Shown here: piece after piece, positions 46,606 through 57,400 of the stretch
How the letters are laid out: every line of letters starts with the position of its first letter
Position numbering within the stretch: the first letter of the stretch is position 1
Assembly (NCBI RefSeq): GCF_024763615.1
Contig: NC_077223.1
Location: 102,548,627 to 102,612,626 of the forward strand
Direction of reading: 5' to 3'
Length of the DNA stretch: 64,000 nucleotides
Source: Phlebotomus papatasi
Taxonomy: Eukaryota > Arthropoda > Insecta > Diptera > Psychodidae
The notes under the pieces: generated by a model
Seen by the model: only the letters and a program-made list of their open reading frames with translations
Databases searched by the model: none
What the model was told of the DNA's origin: nothing
Made by a program: the position numbers and the translations under genes

Positions 46606-46835
46606 GCTCATTTTAAAATTTTCATAAAAAAAATTAAATTTAAAAGACGAAAAATAAAAAAAAAAAACAAAAAATACGATTTTAAATTAAAAGACAACGT
46701 TTCTGGCATAATAAAAATGTTTTCTTAGGAATAAATTATTAATTCTGCTGTAAAGTTCCTTAAATTGAAAATATTTCTAAGAGCAAGAACAAAATTTCCA
46801 GAATAAAAAATCGGTTTTGAAGTCAATAATTTTAC

Positions 46836-47093
46836 AATTGGATGAAGAACTGGCGTGATGTGTATTGATAGGGGACTCTCCGGTGGTGGCCAGTGGATTT
46901 GAAGTCACTTCACAAAGAAAAACACTTCTTCAATCTTTCCCAGAGCTTTCCGTCCTGGATATGGACCTTCCAGGACCACATCCAGGACTTCCAGGATCCG
47001 GGACCGAAAGCTCTGGGAAAGATTGAAGAAGTGTTTTTCTTTGTGAAGTGACTTCAAATCCACTGGCCACCACCGGAGAGTCCCCTATCAATA
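46836..47093 (-). mobile_element. Hairpin retroposon HP5, core altered
   Basis: The 11-bp duplications AATAATTTTAC lie at 46825-46835 and 47094-47104. Arms of about 100 bp (ATTGATAGGGGACTCTCCGG and onward, CACTTCACAAAGAAAAACAC) are nearly perfect complements. The minus-strand core (46945-46973) reads CTGGAAG, GTCC, loop, GGAC, GGAAAGCTCTGGGAA. It therefore keeps the stem and GAAAGC but not CTGANGA. Confidence 0.75.
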
Positions 47094-47104
47094 AATAATT
47101 TTAC

Positions 47105-47392
47105 TTCAAGAATAAAATTTAAGAAATTGCAAGTATGTTCAAGAACAAAACTTATTGAATCAAGAAAAGATTACTAGAATTAGAAATTCGATTTATTGTC
47201 AAGAAATAAAACGACTTGGATAAAAAGCATGGGATATTATTGACTAATTTAATTAAATTCAGTATTTAAGAATAAATATTCTGGAACCAGAATGAAAAGT
47301 AATCAGGAATTTCATTTGATACTCAGAAACCAATAGTTAATACTATAATAATAATTTAAGTTATTGGTAAAGAAAGAAAATGTTAGATTCGG
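47105..47392. other. AT-rich intron, nothing recognised
   Basis: No repeat end or coding domain was seen. Confidence 0.4.
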
Positions 47393-48235
47393 CAGCGGCC
47401 AAAATCCCGAAGAGACAAAATCCGGAATGTGTTGAAATCCCGATTAGGTCAAAATTCCGAAAAGTTTAAATTCCAAAAACCAAAGTCCCGAATGGACAAA
47501 ATTTTCAAAGGGAGGAAATTATACAAAGGATAATGTGTGGACTAATTTCTTTAAACACAGAAAATTTCCCTTTCTTCCAACAAGAGCAGGTGCAATCGCA
47601 GAAGCACGAAATTTTTATTTTCATTTTTTTTGTTTCCCTTCTTACCTAACCCCCCTTACCGAGGTCTTAGGCTTTTAGGCCTATTTTGACCAGTATCCTA
47701 TGAAAAAAAAAACAAAAACATCCTTAGAAATGGATACCCAAATCCAATCTATAAAATTATTATCTGACAAATACTGAGGAAAAATAATAAATAATAAAGA
47801 CGGGAACCTTACACATTAATAGCTGTACTGCATGACATTTTTAAGAATTCGGAATTTTTGAATCCCGAAAATCCCGGGACCCAGGAAATCCTGGGACCAC
47901 GAAAATCCCGGACGGGATCCCGGGATTTCGGGATCGTAATATTTAAGAATTTCGGGATCTCGAAATCCCGTTTTATCAATGCATCGATCCCGGGATTAAT
48001 CCCGATCCAAAAAAGGGCTGAAATCTCGGGATTTCGGGATCCCGGGATCCCGTATTGGAAACCCTACTTTCGGGATTTGGGTTTTCGAGATGTTGGCTTT
48101 CGGAATTTTGGGTTTTCGGAATTTTGACCTAATCAGGATTTCAACAACTCATTCGGGATTTTGTCTCTTCGGGATTTCGGCTCTTCAAGATTTTGATCCA
48201 TTCGGTATTTTGGCTATCGGGATTTCGATCTGGAT
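47393..48235. mobile_element. Foldback-like element 3 (CCAAAATCCCGAAA repeats)
   Basis: The left arm (47393-47515) begins GGCAGCGGCCAAAATCCCGA. The right arm (48065-48235) holds inverted units. The middle includes a second array built on CCCGGGATTTCGGGATC words (47850-48060), denser in GC than its surroundings. Confidence 0.6.
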
Positions 48236-48265
48236 CCATTCGATCAATGTATTATTTAGACTTAA

Positions 48266-48757
48266 TGGCGCTGGCACACCTTTTCATTTGAGTGAAATTC
48301 AACCGATTGAAATTTCACCTCTTACTCTTTCAAACTGAAATCAAATGTAGCTGTCGCTTTGTGTCAAATGAAAATTGAAATTCAAATTGAAAATGAAATT
48401 GAAATTGCAATTTTCATTTGACAGAAAGAGACAAATATATCTTATTTCAGTTTAAAAGAGTAATGGCGCTGGCACACCTTTTCAATTGAGTAAAATTCAA
48501 AAGATTGAAATTTTACCTCTTACTCTTTCAAACTGAAATCAGATATAGCTGTCTCTTTACGTCAAATGAAATTTCAAATTGAAATTGAAAGTTTCATTTG
48601 TCAGAAAGAGACAAACATATCTTATTTCAGTTTGAAAGAGTAAGAGGTAAAATTTCATTCGATTGAATTTCACTAAATTGAAAAGGTGTGCCAGCGCCAT
48701 AAGAAGTAAATTTCAATCGATTGAATTTCACTCAATTGAAAAGATGTGCCAGCGCCA
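48266..48757. mobile_element. PIF/Harbinger-like MITE, outer copy
   Basis: The ends TGGCGCTGGCACACCTTTTC and its complement are flanked by TAA (48263-48265, 48758-48760). It is split by a second copy of itself at 48464-48699. The 3-bp TAA duplication fits PIF/Harbinger. Confidence 0.8.
48464..48699. mobile_element. PIF/Harbinger-like MITE, inner copy nested in its own kind
   Basis: It is 236 bp with the same ends, TAA at 48461-48463 and 48700-48702. Inner arms TTACCTCTTACTCTTTCAAA and complement pair along most of the element. Confidence 0.85.
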
Positions 48758-48760
48758 TAA

Positions 48761-49462
48761 AAATTTAGTAATTCATTTTCAAGAATAATTCTTTTTAGAT
48801 TAGGAACTAAAGTACAGAAACAAAAAAAAATGTCGATTCGATATTCAAGAATAAATCTTATTGAATCAATAATGCAGGTACACAACGTTAGAATGTTATT
48901 CATTATTTTAAAATTTTTTTTTTGTATCAAGACGACAAGAATTCAAAGAAAATATTATATTCTCTTTACTCACTTATAATCTATAGAATAGAATTTTTAC
49001 TTTATAGGAAAAAATTTTAAAAAAATCCAAAGTTTAATATTTTTCTTTGCTTGAAATGAAAATTTAGCTCATTGTTTAAGATTTTTTCTTTAAATCAAGA
49101 AAAATCAAGAAAATTTTAAATCAAGAATTTAGAATTTTATTTTCTGATCAAGAATAAATATTCTTGGATGAATTCAAGGAATTTAGTGACAAACAAAAAA
49201 TAGTAATTAAAATATTTTTAAGAGCAAGCAAACAATTTATAAATATAATTCATAGCTTAGAATACTTTTTACGAATATTAGTTATTTTGGATATATTTTT
49301 TTATATTCTCCTAATCATAATTTATAAATTTTTCTTTAAGCAGAATTTTCAATAAACACTTTTATGGGGAAATATAAATTCTTAACTGAGACTCTTAAAA
49401 TCTTCACCTAAAATTATTTAGCTGCAATTCAAATAATATTTTTAAAATAAAAATTTACTTAC
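48761..49462. other. dve: AT-rich intron next to the exon donor
   Basis: No repeat or gene was recognised. Confidence 0.45.
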
Positions 49463-49823
49463 AATTGACCTTGGAGAAGTCAAACTCCTTTCTGTCTACA
49501 GGCGGTGAATTATTTCCCTGACTTCCTGTGCCATTTTCTGTGATATTAGCCTGTGCACTGGGGGCTGATGGGGCCACAGATCCTTTGGGATTGATACCAA
49601 AGTAGGGGGCTGGTGTCTGAGTGTTAGCGATGGCACTGGATGGGGTGGTCAATTGCTCTTGATTGGCATGGCTTGAGGAGGCATTTGATGATGGTCGATG
49701 GTGATACTTGGGACTCCTGGATCTCTCACGTGGACTCCTAACTTGAGCACTTTCCTGACCACTCGGTGGCGATGATTGTTCATCTTTGGGCGTCTTCGAT
49801 CGTGTGAGAGCAAGGGCTTGAGT
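49463..49823 (-). CDS. dve: dve, Ser/Pro/Gln-rich exon upstream of CMP domain
   Basis: This internal exon of 361 nt (120 codons plus one base) is disordered and low-complexity. Acceptor TTTTTCCTTTGCAG lies right of 49823. The donor GTAAGTAAAT lies left of 49463, after GTCAATT. The product starts TQALALTRSKTPKDEQSS. It has a basic Ser-Pro stretch (VRSPRERSRSPK), possibly a nuclear localisation signal or phosphorylation sites, then a Thr/Pro/Ala-rich tract, and ends EFDFSKVN. Its last base T joins CA of the CMP exon to give serine, leading directly into KSLPLHC. The fitting phase and order support assignment to dve, although this part alone has no recognisable domain. The upstream phase is assumed to be 0 because the frame is open to the acceptor. 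Confidence 0.85.
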
Positions 49824-50731
49824 CTGCAAAGGAAAAAGTTTGTCACAATGACACATATTTGGATAGTCACGCGAAACTCATTCGTCTGATAGATTTATGA
49901 CAATTAAGATTAATTTACTCTAATTCGGAATTATTTATCCAGTCGCTATGGACTCGCTATCAAATCTGTATCAATTTATATCTGATGACACCTAATTAAC
50001 ATCTAAGCGCGACACACAAGGCCTCAATATCGATGTCTTAACAATTCTCGTCGCGACACTACTTGATAGAAGCTCTCTCCTCGGCACTTTATATTCTGAA
50101 TCTAGCCAAGATGTGCCTGATTAGTGATAAGAATGTGGCAATATGTTGATTCAGATGTCGTAAGAATATTTCACAAGGTCGTTAGAAAGATTTCTAATTT
50201 TTTTCCGTTAAATTCAAATTTGAAAATTTTTGAAAATGCTCCAAACGCTCCAAATAACCTCAAAATATAACCTTAAAAATTAATTATGAGTATTTTTGTT
50301 TAACTTTTTGGGAATATTTAAATACAATCAAAATAACGCGAGTTGCAACGGAATTATATCAATCTCCTGAACATAACCTTAAAACCACAAAAATTAAATA
50401 TATATTCAAGTAACTTCATCAATTTTTCAATACTTTATTGTTAGTTCAAAGCTAAATTGAACGACATATTTTCAAAAATTTTTGAAGTAAATCACAGTAA
50501 AGTAAATAGCACTGAGGTTTCTTAATATAGTGAAACATAATCTCAAATATTGGATCTCAAAAATTTTTCATTGTAATTACCCTATTCTAAATACCTTGGT
50601 ATAAAACTAAAGTCGAATTAATTAATATATTAGTATTTTTTATTTATTTATTTATAATATAAATAGTGACTGAATTCTCTAAACTTTTGTAAACATAACC
50701 TCATTCCATTGCATTGAGAATTGTTGTGGTG

Positions 50732-51060
50732 CAGTAGACTCTCTCAAATTCGGGCATTTAGGTACGATATGTCACCCGAATTAAAGAGAAATTCGGGCAT
50801 CAAATTATTTGAAATGCAACGACTTTTTATTCATCTGCATACACATATTAGGTTTACATATTGTAAAATTCATGAAAATCCCTTTACAATGCAAAATCAC
50901 ATCAAAACAAAGACAAACCATGGCAAATTTGAGCATATTTGCTTCATTTGATGATCATAATCAAACTTGAAAAATGTCAATAATTTTTTTCAAATAAAAC
51001 TGCCGCCCGAATTTAAAAGTAGTCCAACCTTAAAAGAGCCGAATTAGCTAGAATCTACTG
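50732..51060. mobile_element. Tigger-like MITE (CAGTAGACTCTC), copy 2, intact
   Basis: The ends are CAGTAGACTCTCTCAAATTC and GAATTAGCTAGAATCTACTG, with TA after the right end. It is 329 bp. It shows the uninterrupted form of 26559-27115. Confidence 0.8.
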
Positions 51061-51444
51061 TAATTATGCAATTTTAACATTTTTAAGTTAACAGAAATCT
51101 GACTTAAGCAAGAAGTTTCAAAGAATATTTAAAATCAGTAGAATCATGATCGATATGAAATAAATATTCGGAATATGACCTCAAAACTTTTACTTACTGA
51201 ATGAAAAATATTTTTCTCTGGTGTTTCTTCAATGTTATCGTATTAAATTAACTGCCTCAATAAATTTCGTTTATTTAACAATATTTTGCAAAGAAAAATT
51301 CCCTAAACTTATTGTATAGATAGAAATTGTATAATGTATAGACTTTATTTTGTAGACTTTGCACACTGCTATACATAAGACTTTTATTAATCTTAGGACT
51401 CATTGATGTCCTTCGGCGACCTGGTCTACCATGTCAAACTATAC

Positions 51445-51856
51445 AGGGATATACCAAAAAGTCATAATCCTTAAAGCCAAAATCCCGAAAAGCAAAATCT
51501 CGAAAATCCTTAATCCTGAAAAGTCAAAATTCCGCAATCCAAAATCACGAAAAGCAAAATCCCGAATATCCTAAAACTCGAAAAGCTAAAATCCCGAAAG
51601 ATAAAATCCGGAAAACACAAAATCCCGAAAACCTAAAATACCGAAAAATCAAAATCCGTAAATGTCAAAATCCGAAAATAAACAAAATTCCAAAAAGCCT
51701 AAATCCCGAAAAGCCAAAATACCAGAAGTCAAAATCGGGGATTTTGGTTTTGAGGTTTTTGTCTCATTCGGGATTTTTGCTATTTGAAATTTCGTAGATC
51801 TATTCGAGATTTTAGATTTCAAAATTTTGCCGTTCGGGATTTCGACAGCGACCCCA
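51445..51856. mobile_element. Foldback-like element 4 (CCAAAATCCCGAAA repeats)
   Basis: The left arm (51455-51735) is a long imperfect array of AAAATCCCGAAAAGC units. The right arm (51738-51856) holds inverted units and ends CGACAGCGACCCC, giving the best-kept terminus of this family (GGGGTCGCTG). Confidence 0.65.
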
Positions 51857-51954
51857 AAAAAGGTTATCTCACTTTAAAAGCTTAATCTTTTAAAGAGACG
51901 AAAGCATTAACTTTCGAGTTTTCTAAAGCAATTTTTTAGATTATCAGGGGGGAG

Positions 51955-52161
51955 ATGATAACTTGTTTTCGATACTATCGACAGTCGATTCTGAAAAATT
52001 TAAACGATAGCTGCACTTCCTGTAACTAATACAGATATTTATTAACAGTCACATTCTTTAAAAATATCACAATAACAATGCGTAAAAAGTCGACATTCAC
52101 TTAATCTAACAGATATAGATTTATCGATACTATCGATTCGGTAGTGTAGAAAAGTTATCAT
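51955..52161. mobile_element. Foldback MITE, ATGATAACTT ends
   Basis: ATGATAACTTGTTTTCGATA and the complement ending AAGTTATCAT enclose paired TACTATCGA words. It is about 207 bp. Confidence 0.6.
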
Positions 52162-52566
52162 TCTACGCCAGGTTTCTTCATATGAGTCATCCCTTAATCT
52201 TTAATCGCTATTATCTCGGCTTCTGAGTAATGGATGAGATCAAATTCTTCGGCAAAATTATAGAGAACGTTCTGGTCTACATTTCACCCATATATCACTT
52301 TTCTATCACTCCATCCAAGTCCTTGATATTTTAGTTTAAATACAAAATTTGTATATTTTGTCATGATATTCTTGAGTTTTGTCGAAAAAGAATACCAAAT
52401 TTATCTTAGGTGAAATCAGGAGAAGTGGATGTAATTTAGGACTGCTTGAAATTTTGGAGATTTTGAAGGTAAAATTGATACCACAAATAAATTGATTTAA
52501 AATTATGGAACTTCCTTCGAATATTAAATAAATAGTATATTCCAGCTAAATATTAATTCTTTACTA

Positions 52567-52779
52567 GGTACGAAATATCAACTGTTCAAAATTACAAGTA
52601 AGGTGTCCAAAATTACAGTCGAATTAATGTCAACATCTTTATTCCTTTCCAAACGTATTCTAATTAATTTTAGAAAAAGCAAGGATGATAAACTAGTTTT
52701 CGAAGTTCCAAAAATTGAAAATATCGCATTTCAAACTTTGATTATTAGTGGTTCTGTCCAAAATTACAAGCACTTCCCC
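52567..52779. mobile_element. Short relative of the pogo-like element
   Basis: It ends ACAAGCACTTCCCC followed by TA, and shares GATAAACTAGTTTT and ATCGCATTTCAAACTT with 18976-20022. It has no transposase part. Confidence 0.6.
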
Positions 52780-52781
52780 TA

Positions 52782-54640
52782 AATTGAGTACTGATACTTA
52801 AGTCTTGCCCAAAGTCACAACCCTGTCCAAATTCCGTTTCGTCTTTAAAGGGTTATTGGCAATTCTAATTTCGATGGGTATTAAGCATTTAATTATTCGC
52901 TCTTTTGCTGCTTTACATAAATTACATAGCTATAAACCCTTATGTTTACGTTTGTAATGCATTTCAAGAGCATTGGGCTTTAAGTCAGTAACTTATTAGG
53001 AGTCTCATTGACTATTGCTAGGATTTTCTTGCACCTCAATCAATTTTGCAGCGTTCCATTTGATTGTGCGTCATGCTGATCTCTTGCTCAATGTTGCATA
53101 AATGCGTTTGGGTGTATGATATTGACTTTGTCAAATAGAAATTTGCTCCAGATCCAAGCTTGAGAGAATAGTTCTGATGGCGTTTTGCATTGACACAAAA
53201 TTAATATTTGAGTGTTTGCGTCACATACAACAGCTTGAGCTCTTTCACTGTAATATACGGCTCTAATCTGGGGGTCAATCGATGTTAAGTAGAATCACGA
53301 ATATCTCCAATTGAACATGAAATGTGATTCGTCCTCACACCATAAGTAAAATGTGTCAATCGTCAATCTTGAGAAATGGACAAATTCCATGGGGAGATGA
53401 AAACAACACGTATGATCGCCTCAGCTATTGTCTCCAAGACCATTGGGACTTTTGGACATGAGATTAAAGTTCTTGGCACTGCGAAGTTTTTGGCGGGCTC
53501 GCGATAATAAGGAACTTTTCCTGGGCTTGGCTATAAATCATTCCGACTAGGAGACAGAAACAGAAACTTTTACACCTCTGCCAAGAGATTAAAGGTGGTT
53601 ACATCAAAAGTGAGATGGTGCGCTCATTAATTTTCCCCGCATCAGCCTCTGGCTCATCTCTGGAGTTTCAGAAAACCCAAAGAGCTTGAGGGAAGTTTAT
53701 TGGGTAGACTAATCAACTCCCAGTCATTTGCTAAGCATTCCCACAATCCATGTGACATCTCAATCCATTGTAGACTATGGAGAGCAATTTGAATGAATGA
53801 ATCAACAGTCTCATAAACATCGTGTTAAGTGATTAAAATTTATCACACCACACACCCAAAGAGTCATCCTGTCTCTTCTTAAGCCAAAGACCTCCAAAGG
53901 CACCATACACCCATGGAAATAATCTTTTAACTATCGTGCATTATTAACATGCAATTCAATTTACAAAATGACATTATCACCGGAACTGGGATTCGTGATA
54001 AACACTTGAGACAGATTTTGCTTCCTTCCCCCAAAACTTGCTCCCACCAGTCGGGTTAATCACTTTTCTGCACTAAAGTGCAGGGTCCCGCAATGCGTTT
54101 TAATCTGCCTCCCATTCACCATTTCTTTTACGCACTCTCAGCTTCCTCTCGGCAAATTAATTGAAACTTCTTTTTTTTTCCACTCCACATTCAATCCGCA
54201 GACCACTCATGGAATTTCCCCCAATTAGAAAGAGTCCCAAGAAAACAATTTCATTTGATCCACTATTCATTTTCAGTGCCTTTGGGAGGTTTTTCGGAAC
54301 AAGAAATTGACAACTGTCAATCCCAAAAGAATTTTTCCACTCACAGCCAATGCAAAGAAAAAAACTCGATGTGACTTGGGAGAAAAATACAGTATTTAAA
54401 TTTTACCAAGGAGTTACACAATCTGCAGAAAGAATGTTAATGGAGGGCTAAGGTAGATGCTGGTTGGCGTAATGTGTACACCACAAAGCCCTCTAGCCAT
54501 AATCATCGAAGGGATAAAATGCTTAAGCTATCACAGAAACTTTTTGTTCTAGACTTCTACAATTTGTAGTAATTTTTTTAACCAATCTATTTCCCAACAG
54601 AATTTTAATTTTTAAAATTGCAAAATGCAGAGTCATTGTT
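52782..54640. other. Single-copy upstream DNA, GC-richer
   Basis: No repeat family or coding domain was seen. Positions 53000-54300 are repeat-free and a candidate regulatory stretch. Confidence 0.45.
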
Positions 54641-54649
54641 TCTAATTTA

Positions 54650-54783
54650 AAAAAAGGGTGTCAAAGCATCTAAGGCTTTGCGAAGTACTCGTTTTCGTAA
54701 GTATAACATCTGGTACTTAGATGCTATACTTAAAAAGGGGTGACAAAGCGTCCCAGGCTTTTCGTAGTTCTCGAACTCATGAC
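54650..54783. repeat. Degenerate tandem repeat (GGTGNCAAAGCNTC)
   Basis: Two units, GGTGTCAAAGCATCTAAGGC and GGTGACAAAGCGTCCCAGGC, are each followed by a TACTCG/TTCTCG word. The second unit matches, inverted, 35880-35940. Confidence 0.5.
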
Positions 54784-54786
54784 TTA

Positions 54787-55234
54787 GGGCAGAATCACAT
54801 TGACAGTAAAATGCTCACCGTCACCGTCAAAACCCTCACCGTATTTCGTTAATTTACGAATTTTCATTGTAATTCTTACGCAAATTATCAATCACCCCTG
54901 TTACATTATCTGATACTCGGTGGCACTAGGTGAAAATAATATAAGAAAATTGAAGAAATAAAACGAAAATGCGATAAACGGTGAGCAAAAAAACTGTACG
55001 AAAAACTGTAGCAAAAAAAAATCCTACAGTTTTTTTTCTTACCGTTTATCGCATTTTCGTTTTATTTATTCAATTTTCTTATACTATTTTCACTTATTGC
55101 CACCGAGTATGGGATAATGTAATACGGTAATTGAGAATTTGCGTAAGAATTGCAAAGAAAATGCGTAAATCAACGAAATACGGTGAGGGTTTTGACGGTG
55201 ACGGCGAACATTTATTGTCAATGTGATTCTGCTC
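54787..55234. mobile_element. PIF/Harbinger-like foldback element
   Basis: TTA lies at 54784-54786 and 55235-55237. Arms of about 215 bp begin GGGCAGAATCACATTGACAG and continue through CCGTCACCGTCAAAACCCTC. The short centre is an ACTGTA/TACAGT tract. It is non-coding, 448 bp. Confidence 0.8.
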
Positions 55235-55240
55235 TTAAGC

Positions 55241-55378
55241 GGTCTTCATACTAGAACTAGAGGTTTAGCCCAGTTCCCGAAGGTCTCAAAATCCTAAATA
55301 GCGAGCAATTTTATTGCTTTATAAGAGCCTAATAGGTCACTTATCTTTAATAATCCAAGCCTAAGTTAAATTTTTCCA
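55241..55378 (-). mobile_element. GGCTTCAGACCT MITE, copy 3 (partial)
   Basis: GTTTAGCCCAGTTCCCGAAG and a diverged end are present. The other end is lost into CCGGTT-type repeats (55470-55620) that also occur at 35300-35330 and 56480-56510. Confidence 0.55.
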
Positions 55379-55623
55379 AAAAAAAATGTGATTGATAAGA
55401 AATTAGAGCAATGTAGCCAGTAGATGTGAATCCGGTATTATATGCTATCCCTCAGAAGTATTTTAGCTTCATTTACCGTTTACCGGTTCTCAACTGATTT
55501 AAACCGATTTGTAAATGACACGAAAAATAATTTTAAGAGTAATAAAATTTATTTTCGGACAAAAATTACTTATCGGTTCATAATCGGTTCATTACCGGTT
55601 CACAACCGATTTAAACTGATTTA

Positions 55624-56400
55624 TGGTAAATGTCCTAATTTAAAACCATTTCCAGACGCCTTAACTTTAACAGAAGAATTAAAACATTAAGTTCATATTT
55701 TTTTTTGAAGAGAATTACATAAATTTGATCCTTGACTCTTCTAGGATATTACAGTTTAGTGAAAATTCTTTAGATGTAATTTGAAAACTTCTTAAATACA
55801 AGAAAAATACGCGAGCGTAAAATGCTTATATTGGAAAAAAAATAATCCAAATGGAGACAAGGGAAAGTTTCTAATTGGAGACAAACAGTGTAAGTGAAAC
55901 CGCGACGAAAGGCTTCCAAAACCTTATTGAGTTGCTCTTGAGTGCAGGATTTGTTCTTATTCCTGGTCTTTTCTCCTTTCCCATCTAAAACAATAGGAAA
56001 GTCTCTCCAAAAAATCATATTTCCAGTGTTTCCTTATTAAAGCATTTGCAGACATTTCAGAAAAACCATTTTTGTTCACGAAATAGGTAATTATTTCATT
56101 TGAAAACTTCACGCACCGTTAACAATAAAGATTAGCACTTAATTTAACTAAAATTACCTAATTGTGTTTTTCACTGGAACACTTTTAATTTTTCTGAGAG
56201 ATTAACAAATTTAAATTTATGAATATGAATGGATTTTCACTTTATTTGGAGCAAAATTAACTAAATAATGAAACTGTGGTGTAGAAAATATATAAATATA
56301 ATAATTTAGTACTGTATTTATCGTGAAAAAAATGATGTTTCCATTTAGAGTAGCGAAAAATTTCCATTTGGAGCAGGTTTTGAATTAGCTTAATTTACCC
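55624..56400 (-). mobile_element. TA-flanked DNA transposon relic, copy 2 (uninterrupted)
   Basis: It is the inverted counterpart of 593-1842. TA lies at both sides, the ends are GGTAAATGTCCTAATT and AATTAGCTTAATTTACCC, and it is 777 bp. It provides the empty site for HP1 (ATTGTTAACGGTGCGTG, complement, near 56120). Confidence 0.8.
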
Positions 56401-56693
56401 TATGAATCACTCAAAACATTTCTCAAAACACACTTTGGAAGTAATATAATTTAATTTCGAATATAAATCAGTAGTCCGGTATGAACCGGTTTATAACCAA
56501 TCGTAATCGGATTAGAACAATGTTACATACAAGGTTAGTTCAGCACTTTGGACTTGTAAAAAATACATCGGCTAAACGTGGGGTCTAAATTCAAAACTCA
56601 TGCGTTGGATATATAGAGCAGTCGTCAGACCTATCATCACCTAATATAAATGTTTAATTTAAATGTTTTATTATTAATAATTAGGGAAGACTG

Positions 56694-56894
56694 TGGCACT
56701 ACCCAACACGGAGAAGCACCGAACACTGCGATTTTTTAATCAGATAGTCGACTTCTGAGGACAAGGCCTATAGAAATGTATAGGTACTATAGGGATGATT
56801 GTCCACTGAAGAAATGGTCGAGATAGTCCAAGTAGTTTAGAAATAAAAAATAGTGTTTGGTGTTACCCCTTGTTTAGTGGTCGCTAGTTTCCCC
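56694..56894. mobile_element. TA-flanked MITE, GGGAAGACTGTGGC
   Basis: GGGAAGACTGTGGCACTACC and the diverged complement ending GTGGTCGCTAGTTTCCCC, with TA on both sides. It is 201 bp. Confidence 0.65.
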
Positions 56895-56899
56895 TATAT

Positions 56900-57400
56900 A
56901 TAGTGGTGGCCAAAATAATAGAATCACTTTACAAAGCTTATATTTTTTTTACTTTTGTATTTTTTTCCAATTTGTTGATATAATTCTGAAGTAGAAATCT
57001 TCAAATTATTAGAATCGTAGAATAAGGGTTGTTTTGGCCGCTAGAGGTCTCTATTTTACCTAGAATACATCAATAGTGAGATTCAGTTCGGCTAAAAAAT
57101 TGGAAAACTGTCATTTATGGTTTCTAAATATGGCTTTATTTAAACTTTTTCCATTTATAGACCGCATTTTTTAATTTAAATGAAAGTGGTCCTATCGTGT
57201 TGTTTAAACCAAATTTCACTATTGATCTATTCTGTGAAAAATAGAGACCTCTAGCGGACAAAACAATACTTATTTGACGTAAGGTAATTATTTGAACATT
57301 TCTATATCAAAATTATTTGAACCAATTGGAATAAACAAAAATGGTAAAGGAAAAATTTTGGTATTTGCGGAGCTGATTCTATTATTTTGGCCGCCACTAT
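56900..57400. mobile_element. Tc1-like non-autonomous element, TAGTGGYGGCC ends
   Basis: ATAGTGGTGGCCAAAATAAT and ATTATTTTGGCCGCCACTAT are inverted. Inner GACCTCTA/TAGAGGTC words pair. It is about 500 bp. Ends of the form AGTGGCGGCCAAAAT are common in insect Tc1-like elements. Confidence 0.7.

Larger units (their letters stand above)
4070..49462 (-). other. dve: dve giant intron (45.4 kb)
   Basis: This is the phase 1 intron between the Ser/Pro-rich exon (donor AATT|GTAAGTAAAT at 49463) and the CMP exon (acceptor at 4069). Joining the two exons restores a TCA serine codon and an open frame. It holds most of the window's mobile elements. No other credible exon or nested host gene was recognised inside it. 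Confidence 0.85.
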
